In this document: positions 6,754 through 16,136 of the stretch, one piece after another
Position numbering within the stretch: the stretch's first letter is position 1
Layout: every line of letters begins with the position of its first letter
Origin: an uncultured Sutterella sp.
Lineage (GTDB): Bacteria > Pseudomonadota > Gammaproteobacteria > Burkholderiales > Burkholderiaceae_F
Length of the DNA: 60,220 nucleotides
Assembly (NCBI GenBank): GCA_900543805.1
Contig: UQTE01000015.1
Location: 1-60,220, forward strand
Direction of reading: 5' to 3'
Notes under the pieces: model-generated
Databases searched by the model: none
Seen by the model: the letters and a program-made list of their open reading frames with translations, nothing else
What the model was told of the DNA's origin: nothing
Position numbers and translations under genes: made by a program

Positions 6754-8475
6754 ATGCGATACGTCATCGTGGGCGGCGTCGCCGCCGGCGTCACCGCCGC
6801 CACGCGGCTTCGCCGTCTGGACGAAACGGCCGACATCGTTCTTCTGGAACGCGGCGAGAAGATTTCCTTTGCGAACTGTGCGCTTCCCTACTATGCGGGC
6901 GGCATCGTCCGCTTTGAGCGCCTCTACGCCGCGGACGCAGCGACGATCTCCGAACAGTACGCCGTCGACATCCGCGAGCGCCACGAAGCGCTCTCGATCG
7001 ACCGCGAACGAAAGACGCTCGCAGTGCGAAACCTCGCGACGAACGAAACCTACGAACTCTCCTACGACAAGCTCATTCTCGCGACCGGGGCGGAACCCGT
7101 CTTCCCAGAGGTCGAGGGGCTCGCCGAAAACGCGCGGGCGCTCTGGCGGGTGGAAGATGCGCTCGCTTTGGAGAAGGCGCTCTCCGAAAAGGCCGGCCTC
7201 ACGGCGCTCGTTTTGGGAGGCGGCTCCGTCGGCCTGGAAGCCGCCGAAAACATCGTTCGGCGCGGCGGCACCGCGCACCTTGTGACGCGCGGGGCCACGC
7301 TTCTCGGGAAGAACGATCCCGCGCTCTCGCGGCTTTTCGTGCGTTTCGCTCAAGGGAAGGAAAAGCGCCTTCTCTGGCATTTCGGCACCACGGCCGCCAA
7401 GGTGGAGCACCTCGCGGACGGGAGGCTTCGCGTCGCGCTCACGAACGGCGAGACGCTCGAAGTCGACTATCTCCTCAGCGCGGCGGGCGTGCGTCCCCGC
7501 TCCGAACTGGCCGTGCAGGCGGGACTCGAACTCGGACCTCGGGACACCATCCGTACGGACCTTCTCACCCTCACGAGCGACCCCGACATTCTGGCGGCGG
7601 GCGACGTCGCCGCGTCGCTCGATCCCGAAACGCTCGAGCCGCGCCCCCTGATGCTCGCGGGCTCGGCCGTCCGCTCGGGCCGAAAGGCGGCCGACACGGC
7701 TTCGGGGCGCGTTCCCGAGAGCAAACTGCAGCCGCCCTTTGCGACGCACGTCGTGTCGCTCTTCGGCACGGTCTGGGCGTCGACGGGGAAAAACGTCGGA
7801 GAACTCCTCGCCTGCGGACAGCGTCCCCGTCGGGATTTCGACGCGGTGACGGTCATCGCGCGCAATCACGTGGGCTGGTATCCGGGAAGCACTCCGGTCA
7901 TTCTCAAAATCGTCTTCGACAAGGCCGGGAAACTCCTCGGCGCCCAGGCGATCGGCCGCGAGGGCGCCGACAAGCGCATCGACGTCCTGAGCACCGCCAT
8001 GCTCTTCGGGGCGAACGTGCGCGACCTGACGAAGCTCGATCTCTGCTATTCGCCCCAGACGGGGTCCGCCAAGGATCCGATCCACGCGGCGGCCTTCGTG
8101 GCGGAAAACGTCCTGAACGGTCTCGTGCGCTTCATCGAGCCCGGGGAAGTCGCCGACCTCTTTGCCGGACGTGAACCCGATTTGGGCGACGACGTGCCCA
8201 ACACCCCCGATCGGGCGTGCATTCTCGACGTGCGCTCGTCGGAAGAAATCGCAGACGACGCCCTGCCGCTTCCCTATGAGTCGATTCCTCTCGAAGAACT
8301 GCGCGACCGTCTCGACGAAGTGCCGGCCGACGGCCGCACGATCGTGGTCGTCTGCCGCGCGGGCGTCCGGGCCTATGCAGCCGCCCGCATTCTCGAGCAA
8401 AAGGGTTTCAAGAACGTCTTCGTGATGACGGGCGGCAAGCAGTACTGGAACTGGACGATGCCGAAGATCGCGTGA
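6754..8475 (+). CDS. CoA-disulfide reductase-like FAD/NAD(P)H oxidoreductase with C-terminal rhodanese domain
   Basis: The 573-residue protein has an N-terminal FAD Rossmann motif (GGVAAG, residues 7-12). It has the single redox cysteine C42 in SFANCALPYYAGG, as in CoA-disulfide reductases, NADH oxidases and persulfide reductases. A second nucleotide-binding motif VLGGGSVGLEAAE lies near residue 155, then the dimerisation domain. The last ~100 residues are a rhodanese domain with active-site loop CRAGVR (C534). This architecture is that of CoADR-RHD enzymes, which reduce CoA disulfides or polysulfide/persulfide with NAD(P)H. The exact substrate is inference. A TACAAT -10 at 6708-6713 suggests its own promoter downstream of the small-RNA terminator. 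Confidence 0.88.
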   Translation: MRYVIVGGVAAGVTAATRLRRLDETADIVLLERGEKISFANCALPYYAGGIVRFERLYAADAATISEQYAVDIRERHEALSIDRERKTLAVRNLATNETYELSYDKLILATGAEPVFPEVEGLAENARALWRVEDALALEKALSEKAGLTALVLGGGSVGLEAAENIVRRGGTAHLVTRGATLLGKNDPALSRLFVRFAQGKEKRLLWHFGTTAAKVEHLADGRLRVALTNGETLEVDYLLSAAGVRPRSELAVQAGLELGPRDTIRTDLLTLTSDPDILAAGDVAASLDPETLEPRPLMLAGSAVRSGRKAADTASGRVPESKLQPPFATHVVSLFGTVWASTGKNVGELLACGQRPRRDFDAVTVIARNHVGWYPGSTPVILKIVFDKAGKLLGAQAIGREGADKRIDVLSTAMLFGANVRDLTKLDLCYSPQTGSAKDPIHAAAFVAENVLNGLVRFIEPGEVADLFAGREPDLGDDVPNTPDRACILDVRSSEEIADDALPLPYESIPLEELRDRLDEVPADGRTIVVVCRAGVRAYAAARILEQKGFKNVFVMTGGKQYWNWTMPKIA

Positions 8476-8505
8476 AAAGCGTCCGCGCGTCGAAAAATGC
8501 ACGAC

Positions 8506-8527
8506 GGCCGACCGAGTCTCGTCGGCC
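8506..8527 (+). terminator. hairpin after the flavoprotein gene
   Basis: GGCCGAC (8506-8512) and GTCGGCC (8521-8527) form a perfect stem with an 8-nt loop. There is no T tract, so it may be a weak or Rho-assisted terminator that insulates the Wadjet operon. Confidence 0.4.
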
Positions 8528-8591
8528 GGCCGTCTGCGCAGACCGCCGCAAATTGCGAAAATTATCCCTTTCCCGCTGAAAGACCGCATCC

Positions 8592-10154
8592 ATGTCTCTT
8601 CGTTCTTCCATAGAACATTACCGCACGCTCCGGCAGGCGCCGATCTGGAAACTCCTTGCTTCCGACAACGGCCCCCAAGCCATCGCCATTTTGCAGACGC
8701 TCCTCTACGACAACGAGCGCGTGCTGCCCGCCTCGGTGTTTTTCGAACGGCTGAGAAACGCCTATGCCGAAGGACTCGAGGAAACGCTCTCGCGCGACGA
8801 AGCCCGCACGCTCGCGCTTCGCTGGGTGTCGGACGGCTATCTCATTTGTCGTCTTCCTGCCGGCGCGCAGGAAGAGACGTTCGAACTCACGGCGGCCGGG
8901 GCCGACGCCATCCGCCTGCTCTCGCGTTTCGATTCGAAGCGTCTGGGGCCCACCGAAAGCCGTCTCGAGATGCTCACGCACGCCCTTGCGCGCCTCGCCA
9001 CGGAAAGCGACCCCAATCAGCAAAACCGCATCGAGTTGCTCGAAGCCGAAAAGATGCGCATCGATCAGGAGATCGACGCGATTCGGACGGGTCGCAAACA
9101 GGCGATTACGCCCGAAGCGGCCCTGCAGCGCATCGCGGAAATTCTGGAACTCTATGCGGAACTGCAGGGCGACTTTCGTCGGGTTCGCGAAGAGTTCGAG
9201 CGGCTCAACCGGTCGCTGCGCGCCGAAATCATGCAGAGCGAAGACACGCGCGGCGTCGTGCTCGACCGTTTCTTCGAAGGCTACGACGTGATCGGCGAGA
9301 GCGCCGCCGGACAGGCCTTCGAGGCTTTCTACCGCATGCTCACGGACAACTCCGCTCACGGGGAGCTCGAAGATTCGCTCGAGCGCATCGCTTCGCGCGC
9401 CTTCTACCGAAAGCTTGCGCTCGCCGACCGCAAAAAGCTCACGGGGCTGCAGGAGGAACTTCTTGTCCGCGCCAACGAAACGCACGCCGTCATGCGGCTT
9501 TTGGCGGTGTCCCTCAAAGAGTTCGTGCGCTCGCAGGATTTCGTCAAGGAAAGGCATCTTGCCGAACTCATCCGCGAGACGCGCAAACTCGCTCATGAAG
9601 TGTCCAAGAGGGCGGGCGTCAACGACGTCGTGTGGGAGTGGGATCTGACGAGCTGCGATATCGATTCGCTTTCGCGCCTCGAACTCGACGATCCCGAAGA
9701 AACGCGCATGGAGGCGGACTTCGGCGCGGGCGAACGCCCGAGCGTTGACGCGCTCGAACTCATGGAGCGCATCTGGCAGGCCGACATCGACTATCCCATG
9801 CTCATCCGCGCCGTGGAGACGGCTCTGACCGATGCGCAGACGGCCTCCGTGGGCGAAGTCTTCCGTCACCTTGAAAGGCGCCAGGGACTCGGATCCGTGA
9901 TCGGGCTTTTGTCGCTTGCCGTCCGATACGGACATGCCGGCACGCCCGGGTGGGAGGCGGCGCAGACCGAAAGTCTGCGGCTCGCCTCGGACGCCGAGGA
10001 GGAGGGCTACGCGATCGTGACGCTCCCGGAAACGCTTGAAGAAACGCTCGAGTGGGAGGACCGCCGCGGAACGCCTCGACGGGGCTCCGTTCCGCTCTAC
10101 TATTTCGATGACGAGAGTCTCAAGAAAATCCGCCGCTCCCGCCGTTGGGGCTGA
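8592..10154 (+). CDS. jetA: Wadjet type I subunit JetA (DUF3375, kleisin/MukF-like)
   Basis: The 520-residue protein matches the DUF3375 family in order and style. The N-terminal winged-helix-like region starts SSIEHYRTLRQAPIWKLLASDNGPQAIAIL. A long helical middle with coiled-coil character spans about 120-330. A C-terminal domain ends DDESLKKIRRSRRWG. In Wadjet, JetA is the kleisin that links the SMC-like JetC heads and binds JetB, forming a motor that detects and eliminates small circular plasmid DNA. It is the first of four genes with the canonical order and tight spacing. It begins 116 bases after the preceding gene with only a weak Shine-Dalgarno. Confidence 0.92.
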   Translation: MSLRSSIEHYRTLRQAPIWKLLASDNGPQAIAILQTLLYDNERVLPASVFFERLRNAYAEGLEETLSRDEARTLALRWVSDGYLICRLPAGAQEETFELTAAGADAIRLLSRFDSKRLGPTESRLEMLTHALARLATESDPNQQNRIELLEAEKMRIDQEIDAIRTGRKQAITPEAALQRIAEILELYAELQGDFRRVREEFERLNRSLRAEIMQSEDTRGVVLDRFFEGYDVIGESAAGQAFEAFYRMLTDNSAHGELEDSLERIASRAFYRKLALADRKKLTGLQEELLVRANETHAVMRLLAVSLKEFVRSQDFVKERHLAELIRETRKLAHEVSKRAGVNDVVWEWDLTSCDIDSLSRLELDDPEETRMEADFGAGERPSVDALELMERIWQADIDYPMLIRAVETALTDAQTASVGEVFRHLERRQGLGSVIGLLSLAVRYGHAGTPGWEAAQTESLRLASDAEEEGYAIVTLPETLEETLEWEDRRGTPRRGSVPLYYFDDESLKKIRRSRRWG

Positions 10155-10174
10155 GTTAGACAAAATCACCGAAC

Positions 10175-10915
10175 ATGACAGAGAACACTTCTTTGAATCT
10201 GCATTCTGAAGACTTTTGGGTGAAGGCTGAAACGCAGGATCCTCCCCAAGAGGCGCCCCTCGACGAGTCCGATGAGGACAAAGTGCTTTTTGAGGGCGAC
10301 ACGGGTGAACTCCCCGAAATCGTCCGCAACGTGCTCGTGCATCTTCTGCGCGGTCCTTATTTCGAACGTTCTTCGAGCCGTCGTCTTTGGCACGCCCTGG
10401 TGACGAACGAAGCGGTCATCCGCTCGCGTTTGTCGGAACTCTATCTCGACCTCTTTCTCGACGAAGAGGCGGGGATCGCGTTTTGCCGCCGCCCGAACCT
10501 CGGCGAGCTCGATGTGCCGACCCTTTTGCCTCGGGTTCGGCTTCGCTTTCTCGACTCGACCCTGATCGTGGAGTTGCGCGAACGTCTGATGCGCGCGCAG
10601 GAAACGGGCGAGAGGGTGCATGTCACGCGGCAGGATCTGCGCGAAATTCTGCGCCTTTACGACGCCGCGGCTCTCTCGAACGAGGCGCTCCTCGAGCGTC
10701 ATCTCTCGGGGATCGTCGACCGTTTGGAGAAGCGCCGCATTCTTCTCACGCTCAAGTCCGGAGACGACGCCTTCGAAATCAGCCCGGTGCTTCCGCTTCT
10801 CTTTACGACGAGCGACATTGCAGCGCTTCGGGCGGGCTACGCCGACAAGGCCGTGCGCGACGCCGACCGCCTCGGCGGCCGCGGTGAAGCGCAATCCGGG
10901 GAGGGTGAAGAATGA
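10175..10915 (+). CDS. jetB: Wadjet type I subunit JetB (DUF4194, MukE-like)
   Basis: The 246-residue protein resembles DUF4194/JetB, the KITE-type winged-helix subunit. The central region reads LPEIVRNVLVHLLRGPYFERSSSRRLWHALV, then LYLDLFLDEEAGIAFCRRP, with a LxLLPRVRLRFLDSTLIVELRERL core. It bridges JetA and the JetC heads. An acidic ~40-residue lead-in precedes the domain. The gene starts 20 bases after jetA and its last four bases overlap the jetC start (ATGA), a translational-coupling arrangement that supports a stoichiometric complex. Confidence 0.9.
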   Translation: MTENTSLNLHSEDFWVKAETQDPPQEAPLDESDEDKVLFEGDTGELPEIVRNVLVHLLRGPYFERSSSRRLWHALVTNEAVIRSRLSELYLDLFLDEEAGIAFCRRPNLGELDVPTLLPRVRLRFLDSTLIVELRERLMRAQETGERVHVTRQDLREILRLYDAAALSNEALLERHLSGIVDRLEKRRILLTLKSGDDAFEISPVLPLLFTTSDIAALRAGYADKAVRDADRLGGRGEAQSGEGEE

Positions 10916-13900
10916 CGGACGCCGCGCTTTTTCAGAACCAGTACCGCATCACGCGCCTGCAGGTCTTCAACTGGGGGACCTTCTCGAACATTCACGACAT
11001 TCCGATTTCCGAATCGGGTTTTCTCTTTGTCGGCGCATCGGGGGCGGGAAAGTCGACGCTCCTTGACGCCATGGTGACGCTTCTCTTTCCGAATCCCAAC
11101 TACAACGCGGCCGCCCGCGAAGGGGAACAGCGCCGCGGGGACCGCTCGATTCTGACGTATGTCCGCGGCGCCTGGTCGACGAAGACGGAGTCGGAAGGCC
11201 TCGGCAGTCAGCGCGTCAAGACGCAGTATCTGCGACAGGGCGCCACCTTCTCGGCTATTGCGCTCACCTTCTCCGACCGGACGGGCGACCAAAAGCAGCT
11301 GATGCTCGTCGCCGCCATCAAGAAGAGCGCGAACGAAGAGACGGGCGTCAACCGCCGCTACTACGTGCTCGACGGCGAATACCGGTTTCAGGCGAAGGAC
11401 TTCGAAGGCTTTGCGCACTCGGGTTTTGACTGGCGCTGGCTCAAGGGACGCCTCCCTGCGGGGCGCGTCTTCGAGCGTTTTGCGGCCTACAGCGACGCCT
11501 TTTGCGAACTCTTCAGCATCCGCGACAAGACGGCCCTGAAGCTCCTTGCCAAGGCGCAGTCGGCGAAGAATCTGGGCGACCTCAATTCCTTCCTTCGCAA
11601 CTTCATGCTCGAGGCTCCGCAGACCTTTTCGATGGCCGAAAAACTCGTGGAGGAATTCAACGACCTGAATGATGCCCATCAGTCCGTCGTGACGGCGCGC
11701 GAACAGACCGAAATTCTGCGCCGCGCCCGCGACGCCTGGACGAAACGCGAGGAAGCCCTCTCGTGCATGGCGTCGCTCGAACTCGAAAAACGCTCCGTAC
11801 CGCGCTGGCGCCTCGAGACGAAGCTCGGGCTTCTCACGGCGGATCTTCCCGCCTTCGTGCGCAGGAAGGACGAAACCGAGAAGCTCCTTCTTGCCGCCCG
11901 CAGAAAGGAAGACGACGCGCAGGAAACGTTCGAAGGCCTGAAGCGCCGTCACTGGCTCTCCGGGGGCGAGCAGATCAGTCTTCTCAAGAAAGAACGCGTG
12001 CGCGCAGAGGAGCGCCTCGAAGAGTGCCTCTCGCGGCGCAACAAGGCGGCCATCCATTTGGAAAAACTCGGGACGCCCATGCCCACGAGCAACAAGGGAT
12101 GGATCGCGCTCGTCGCCGACCTCAAAACCTTCGTGAACGAAGCTCAGGAGCGCTCCGAGCGTCGCCGCGCCGAGCGCGACGACCGGATCGCCCGCAAGCG
12201 CGATCTCTCGAAGGACTTTGAAGAGACGGCCGCGGAAATCCGCGCCATGCGCGAGCGTCCTTCGAACATTCCCTCGAAATTCCTTGCGCTCAGAAGCCGT
12301 CTCGCCGAGGCCCTCGAGCTTCCGGAAGACGCGCTTCCCTTCGTGGGCGAACTCCTGCAGGTGAAAAAGGAGGAGGCCCGTTGGCAGGGCGCGATCGAGC
12401 GCGTGCTTCACAACTTTGCGCTCTCGATTCTCGTCTCGGATGAACATTACGAAGCGTTCTCGAACCACGTGGACGAGGCGACGCTCGGAGAGCGTCTCGT
12501 TTACTTCCGCGTGAAAACGCCCGTCAAGGATCTCCCCGACACCTTCCGTCCGGGGACGATTCCGACGAAGCTCGAACTCGCTTCGGGCCCCTGGCGCGCG
12601 TGGCTCGAAAAGGAACTCGACGAGCGCTTCTCTTACTTCTGCGCCGAAACCATGGAGGACTTCCGCCGCTTCAAGACGGCCGTGACGCTTCGCGGTCAGG
12701 TGAAGCACTCGGAAGTGCGGCACGAAAAGGACGACCGGCACGCCGTCAACGACCGCCGCCGCTGGGTGACGGGCTTTTCGAACGCCGACAAGCTCGCGCT
12801 CTTTGAAGAACACGCGCGAGCGGTCGCGGGCGAGATCGAAAAGATCGACGCGGAGGTGCGGCGCCTTGAAAAGGATGCGCAGGAAGAGGCCGTCAAGGAG
12901 GCGGCCGCTCAGACGGTCCTCAACTGCGAGTGGCACGAAATCGATGCGGAGGACGCGAAGGCGAAGCTTCGCACGATCGAGACGAACCTCAACGCGCTTC
13001 TCGAGCAAAACGAAGACCTCAAGGCGCTCGAAGAGGAAATCGTGAAGGCCGAGACCGAGTGCAAACGCCGCCGCGAGATTACGGTGAAGCAGAACACGGC
13101 CTTCGAGACGGCGCGGGCGACGCTCGCCGAACGGCAAAAGGCGATCGAGACCTGCCGCGAAGAACTCCGGGGCGTCGTCGCGGATCCTTCGGTCCTTGAC
13201 GAGGCGTCGCTCGCGAAGGTGGCCGCCCGTGCCGAGCGCTACGAGGGAGGCGTGTCGCTTTCGACGCTCGAGAGCTGCGTGAAGTCGATCGAAATGCAGA
13301 TTCTGAACGCCAACGCTCTCGCCGAAAAAACGGCGGCGCTCTCACTTTCCGATGCGCTCGGTGAGTTTGCGGATTTTCTCAACAAATGGCCCGCGCACCA
13401 GGCGACCCTTAACACGACGCCGGAGTCGGCGGGCGAATTCTTCGAGAAGCTCGACGAACTCGAGCGAGACGGTCTGCCGCGCCACGAAAAGCGCTTCCGC
13501 GAAGTGCTCGAGAAGCAGTCTCTCGAGCACTTCGTGGACCTCAATCTCGAGATTCAACGCGCCCGCAAGGAAATCCTTTCGCGCATGGCGGTCGTGAACG
13601 CGTCGCTCGAATTGGCGCCTTTCAGCCGTCTTGCAGAAGGCGAATCGCACCTAAAGATCGAAGTGAAGAACGTTCAGAGCCAGGACATCACGGACTTCCG
13701 CAACGAGCTCTCCGGACTTCTGCAGGGCGCCTGGGACGACCTTTCTTCTATAGAGGCGGAAGCTCGCTTTTCTCAGATCAAAAAACTCGTCGAACGCCTT
13801 GACCCGACGAATTCAAATCCCGAAGTTCAGAGGTGGAGAAAGCTCGTGCTTGACGTACGTCAGCACGTCGAATTCACGGCCTACGAATTGGACGAGGCCG

Positions 13901-14400
13901 GAAACGTCATCGAAACCTATCTCTCGGGTTCCGGAAAGTCGGGCGGTCAGCGCCAGAAACTCACGACGACTTGTCTTGCGGCGGCTCTTCGCTATCAGCT
14001 CGGAAACTCCGAAGAGGGACTTCCTGTCTTCGCGCCCGTCATTCTCGACGAAGCCTTCGACAAGGCCGACAGCGACTTCACGGACTTGTCCATGAACATC
14101 TTCCGCCGTTTCGGTTTCCAGATGATCGTGGCGACGCCCGAGAAGTCGATCGTGACGCTCGAGCCCTACATCGGCGGCGCCTTCTACGTCGTGATGAAGG
14201 ACCGCATGCATTCGAGCGGTCTTTCGGTGCGCTACGACGAGGAGGCCCAAAAGCTCGACTTCGAGCACATGAATGACCTCGTCGAAGAACCCGAACCCGT
14301 TCAAGAGCCGAAACCCGAGCGATCGCCCAAGGAAAAGCGTCCGAAGACCGAGGAAGCTCCGGCCCCCGGTCTTTTCGACGAGCTCTCGCTCTTTGAGTGA
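10912..14400 (+). CDS. jetC: Wadjet type I subunit JetC (SMC-like ATPase, MukB/MksB-like)
   Basis: This 1162-residue SMC-type ATPase has Walker A GASGAGKST at residues 41-49. Two long Glu/Lys/Arg-rich coiled-coil arms flank a hinge near residues 460-620. The ABC signature SGSGKSGGQRQKL lies near 1005-1017 and Walker B PVILDEAFDKAD near 1042-1053. The arms and joint bend DNA, and ATP-driven loop extrusion lets the complex recognise small closed circles. Beyond the ATPase fold is a Pro/Glu/Lys-rich tail of about 40 residues ending LFDELSLFE, which may be a peptide docking motif. It overlaps jetB by four bases. Confidence 0.95.
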   Translation: MTDAALFQNQYRITRLQVFNWGTFSNIHDIPISESGFLFVGASGAGKSTLLDAMVTLLFPNPNYNAAAREGEQRRGDRSILTYVRGAWSTKTESEGLGSQRVKTQYLRQGATFSAIALTFSDRTGDQKQLMLVAAIKKSANEETGVNRRYYVLDGEYRFQAKDFEGFAHSGFDWRWLKGRLPAGRVFERFAAYSDAFCELFSIRDKTALKLLAKAQSAKNLGDLNSFLRNFMLEAPQTFSMAEKLVEEFNDLNDAHQSVVTAREQTEILRRARDAWTKREEALSCMASLELEKRSVPRWRLETKLGLLTADLPAFVRRKDETEKLLLAARRKEDDAQETFEGLKRRHWLSGGEQISLLKKERVRAEERLEECLSRRNKAAIHLEKLGTPMPTSNKGWIALVADLKTFVNEAQERSERRRAERDDRIARKRDLSKDFEETAAEIRAMRERPSNIPSKFLALRSRLAEALELPEDALPFVGELLQVKKEEARWQGAIERVLHNFALSILVSDEHYEAFSNHVDEATLGERLVYFRVKTPVKDLPDTFRPGTIPTKLELASGPWRAWLEKELDERFSYFCAETMEDFRRFKTAVTLRGQVKHSEVRHEKDDRHAVNDRRRWVTGFSNADKLALFEEHARAVAGEIEKIDAEVRRLEKDAQEEAVKEAAAQTVLNCEWHEIDAEDAKAKLRTIETNLNALLEQNEDLKALEEEIVKAETECKRRREITVKQNTAFETARATLAERQKAIETCREELRGVVADPSVLDEASLAKVAARAERYEGGVSLSTLESCVKSIEMQILNANALAEKTAALSLSDALGEFADFLNKWPAHQATLNTTPESAGEFFEKLDELERDGLPRHEKRFREVLEKQSLEHFVDLNLEIQRARKEILSRMAVVNASLELAPFSRLAEGESHLKIEVKNVQSQDITDFRNELSGLLQGAWDDLSSIEAEARFSQIKKLVERLDPTNSNPEVQRWRKLVLDVRQHVEFTAYELDEAGNVIETYLSGSGKSGGQRQKLTTTCLAAALRYQLGNSEEGLPVFAPVILDEAFDKADSDFTDLSMNIFRRFGFQMIVATPEKSIVTLEPYIGGAFYVVMKDRMHSSGLSVRYDEEAQKLDFEHMNDLVEEPEPVQEPKPERSPKEKRPKTEEAPAPGLFDELSLFE

Positions 14401-14414
14401 GCGGAGGTAGGGGA

Positions 14415-15647
14415 ATGGCTTTGAAAACCCTTCGGGAGGCGGAAACCCTCCTGGTGCGGCGCTTTGACCGAAGTCTGGTGGAGCGCCTCCTCGGAGAAGC
14501 CTTCGGGCTTCCCTTCGAGCCGGCGTTCCATCTTCCGCTCGGACGGGTGACCGAAGCCGAGGCCCTGCGGAATCTATCCGGTCTCAAGGCGAATGTCACG
14601 GAGTGGCGGGAGGCTCTCCCGCAACGACCTGGTTGGTGCGCAGTCGTTGTCGAACAGCGTTTCCGCACCGTGGGGCTTACCGTTCGGCTTCCCCGAGAGC
14701 TTGCGGTCGACTCGACCGAGAGTCTTCTCAAAGCCCTGCGTCCGAACGGCATCACGCCCGCCGTCTGGCGCACGGCACTCGCGCGGCTTCTACGCTTTTG
14801 CGAAACCTTCGCGCTGACGTCGGAGGAGTCGCGAAAGAGCGCCGCGGCGGCGCTGCGCTCGCTCAAACTTCTTTTCCCGAGCGACACGTCCGACCGGGAG
14901 TTCGAGGCGGTACTCAGGACTCTGTCGTGGCTTCTGCGGCATCCTAACGCCGGTCTCTTTCCCCGGGCGCTTCCCGTCGAGGGCGTGGACTCCAAGTGGT
15001 TGGAGCGCCGACGCGCGGCGCTCGCACGCCTCTGGAACACGGTGACGGGCGAAAACGTCTCCGCGGCCGATTTCCTGGAGCATGCGGGACTTCTTCGCCT
15101 GCCGCAGTTCGTGAGCGTCAAGAACGCCGCGGCTTGGGTGGGAGAGGGGGCGGCCGAAGAAGTCGTGAAGCTTCCCGTCGAGACGCTTGCCAAAAAGGCG
15201 CCCGAGTCGCCGGTCATTCTCATCATCGAAAACGAACAGACGGCGCTTTCGCTCGATTTCCCGGATGTGCCGATCTTTCTTGCGCTCGGCTACGGCGTGA
15301 CGTTGCTTGCAGGTCTGCCGTGGATGAAGGAGAAGGGGATTCTCTATTTCGGCGATCTCGACACGCACGGCCTCGCCATTCTCGCCGAGTGCAGGCGTCT
15401 TTTCCCGCAGACGCAAAGCGTCCTCATGGATCTTCCCACGTTCGAACGCTGGCGCGATTTCGCCGTGACGGAACCCAAAGGGACGTCGCTTTCCCCGGAA
15501 CACCTCACGCCCGAAGAAAAGGTGCTTGCGGACGTGCTCTCGGAAGGTCATCTTCGTCTCGAGCAGGAACGCATTCCGTTGGATACGGTCCGCGGCGCGC
15601 TGCTTGCGGCGCTTGCCGGTTCGGTCGGGAAAAAAACGATCGACTGA
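14415..15647 (+). CDS. jetD: Wadjet type I nuclease subunit JetD (DUF3322 plus DUF2220/TOPRIM)
   Basis: JetD is the nuclease that cuts DNA captured by JetABC. The N-terminal ~190 residues fit DUF3322, with PVEGVDSKWLERRR marking the boundary. The C-terminal TOPRIM-type domain shows E272 in ILIIENEQTALSL and the DxD pair D314/D316 in YFGDLDTHGLAIL, the expected metal ligands. ATG 14415 is chosen because GGAGG lies seven bases upstream; a GTG at 14397 that overlaps jetC by four bases would add only six residues. All four subunits are full length with intact catalytic motifs, so the system looks active. Confidence 0.93.
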   Translation: MALKTLREAETLLVRRFDRSLVERLLGEAFGLPFEPAFHLPLGRVTEAEALRNLSGLKANVTEWREALPQRPGWCAVVVEQRFRTVGLTVRLPRELAVDSTESLLKALRPNGITPAVWRTALARLLRFCETFALTSEESRKSAAAALRSLKLLFPSDTSDREFEAVLRTLSWLLRHPNAGLFPRALPVEGVDSKWLERRRAALARLWNTVTGENVSAADFLEHAGLLRLPQFVSVKNAAAWVGEGAAEEVVKLPVETLAKKAPESPVILIIENEQTALSLDFPDVPIFLALGYGVTLLAGLPWMKEKGILYFGDLDTHGLAILAECRRLFPQTQSVLMDLPTFERWRDFAVTEPKGTSLSPEHLTPEEKVLADVLSEGHLRLEQERIPLDTVRGALLAALAGSVGKKTID

Positions 15648-15817
15648 AAAGGACGCTATTTCCAACGTCTTACGAACGGGTCGGAGAAAAAACGCTACAG
15701 GTGGCGTGAAGGCCAACTGTAGCAACTTCTCAAGAGAAAAGGCCAGACAAAGGTCTTCCTTCGCAGAGTTTCGTGCTTGGTAGACTCAACTCGATCGGTC
15801 GGATTGTTCGAATTTAC
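15648..15817 (+). other. gene-free gap after jetD
   Basis: No gene, promoter or obvious terminator is seen. The sequence is AT-richer than jetD and borders the antitoxin remnant on the opposite strand. Confidence 0.4.
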
Positions 15818-16027
15818 CTAGCCATTGAGACGGTCCTTAAAGAAGCTTTCCATGCACGCTTTAGTGATTTCGCTTCCAATGGGCGTGTTCTTCCACGAGG
15901 CTTCTTCGTGTGTCATGTTGCGCAGTTTCCAAGCGGAAAACTGACCGTACACTTCGTACACCTCATCCATCAAGGCCGAGTCTTCAGCGCAGAATTTGCT
16001 GAAATCCACATATTCGGGGGCAGGGAT
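15818..16027 (-). pseudogene. C-terminal remnant of a Panacea/SocA-like (DUF4065) antitoxin
   Basis: About 68 codons read PEYVDFSKFCAEDSALMDEV, then YGQFSAWKLRNMTHEEASWK, then TPIGSEITKACMESFF. This is the well-conserved end of Panacea-domain (GepA/SocA-like, DUF4065) antitoxins. The N-terminal half of the ~150-residue domain is missing. The reading frame instead runs into an unrelated signal-peptide sequence in another frame at about 16025. The remnant retains its natural stop. Nothing toxin-like is adjacent. It is read as the surviving end of a toxin-antitoxin gene lost by deletion. Confidence 0.75.
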
Positions 16028-16100
16028 GCCAAGGGTCCTCGGCATGGGCGCCGATGACGAAGCCGAAAAGGAGGAGGAAAAGGAGAAACGCGCGGCGCAT
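16023..16100 (-). pseudogene. orphan signal-peptide start of a lost secreted protein
   Basis: ATG at 16100 opens a frame beginning MRRAFLLFLLLFGFVIGAHA, then EDPWHP. This is a textbook signal peptide with an AHA cleavage site. It continues only about 18 residues into unrelated sequence and stops. A -10-like TATACAAT lies just upstream (RC of about 16127-16134), so the start of a real gene with its promoter survives. Its body has been replaced by the antitoxin tail in a different frame. Confidence 0.6.
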
Positions 16101-16136
16101 GTCGGTCGGAAAAGGGGTGCGTCGCAAAATTGTATA

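Noticed and set aside
8592..14400. MksBEF-type chromosome condensin instead of Wadjet
   Set aside because: The JetD nuclease with TOPRIM-like residues is the fourth gene, with DUF3375 and DUF4194 subunits in the exact Wadjet type I order.
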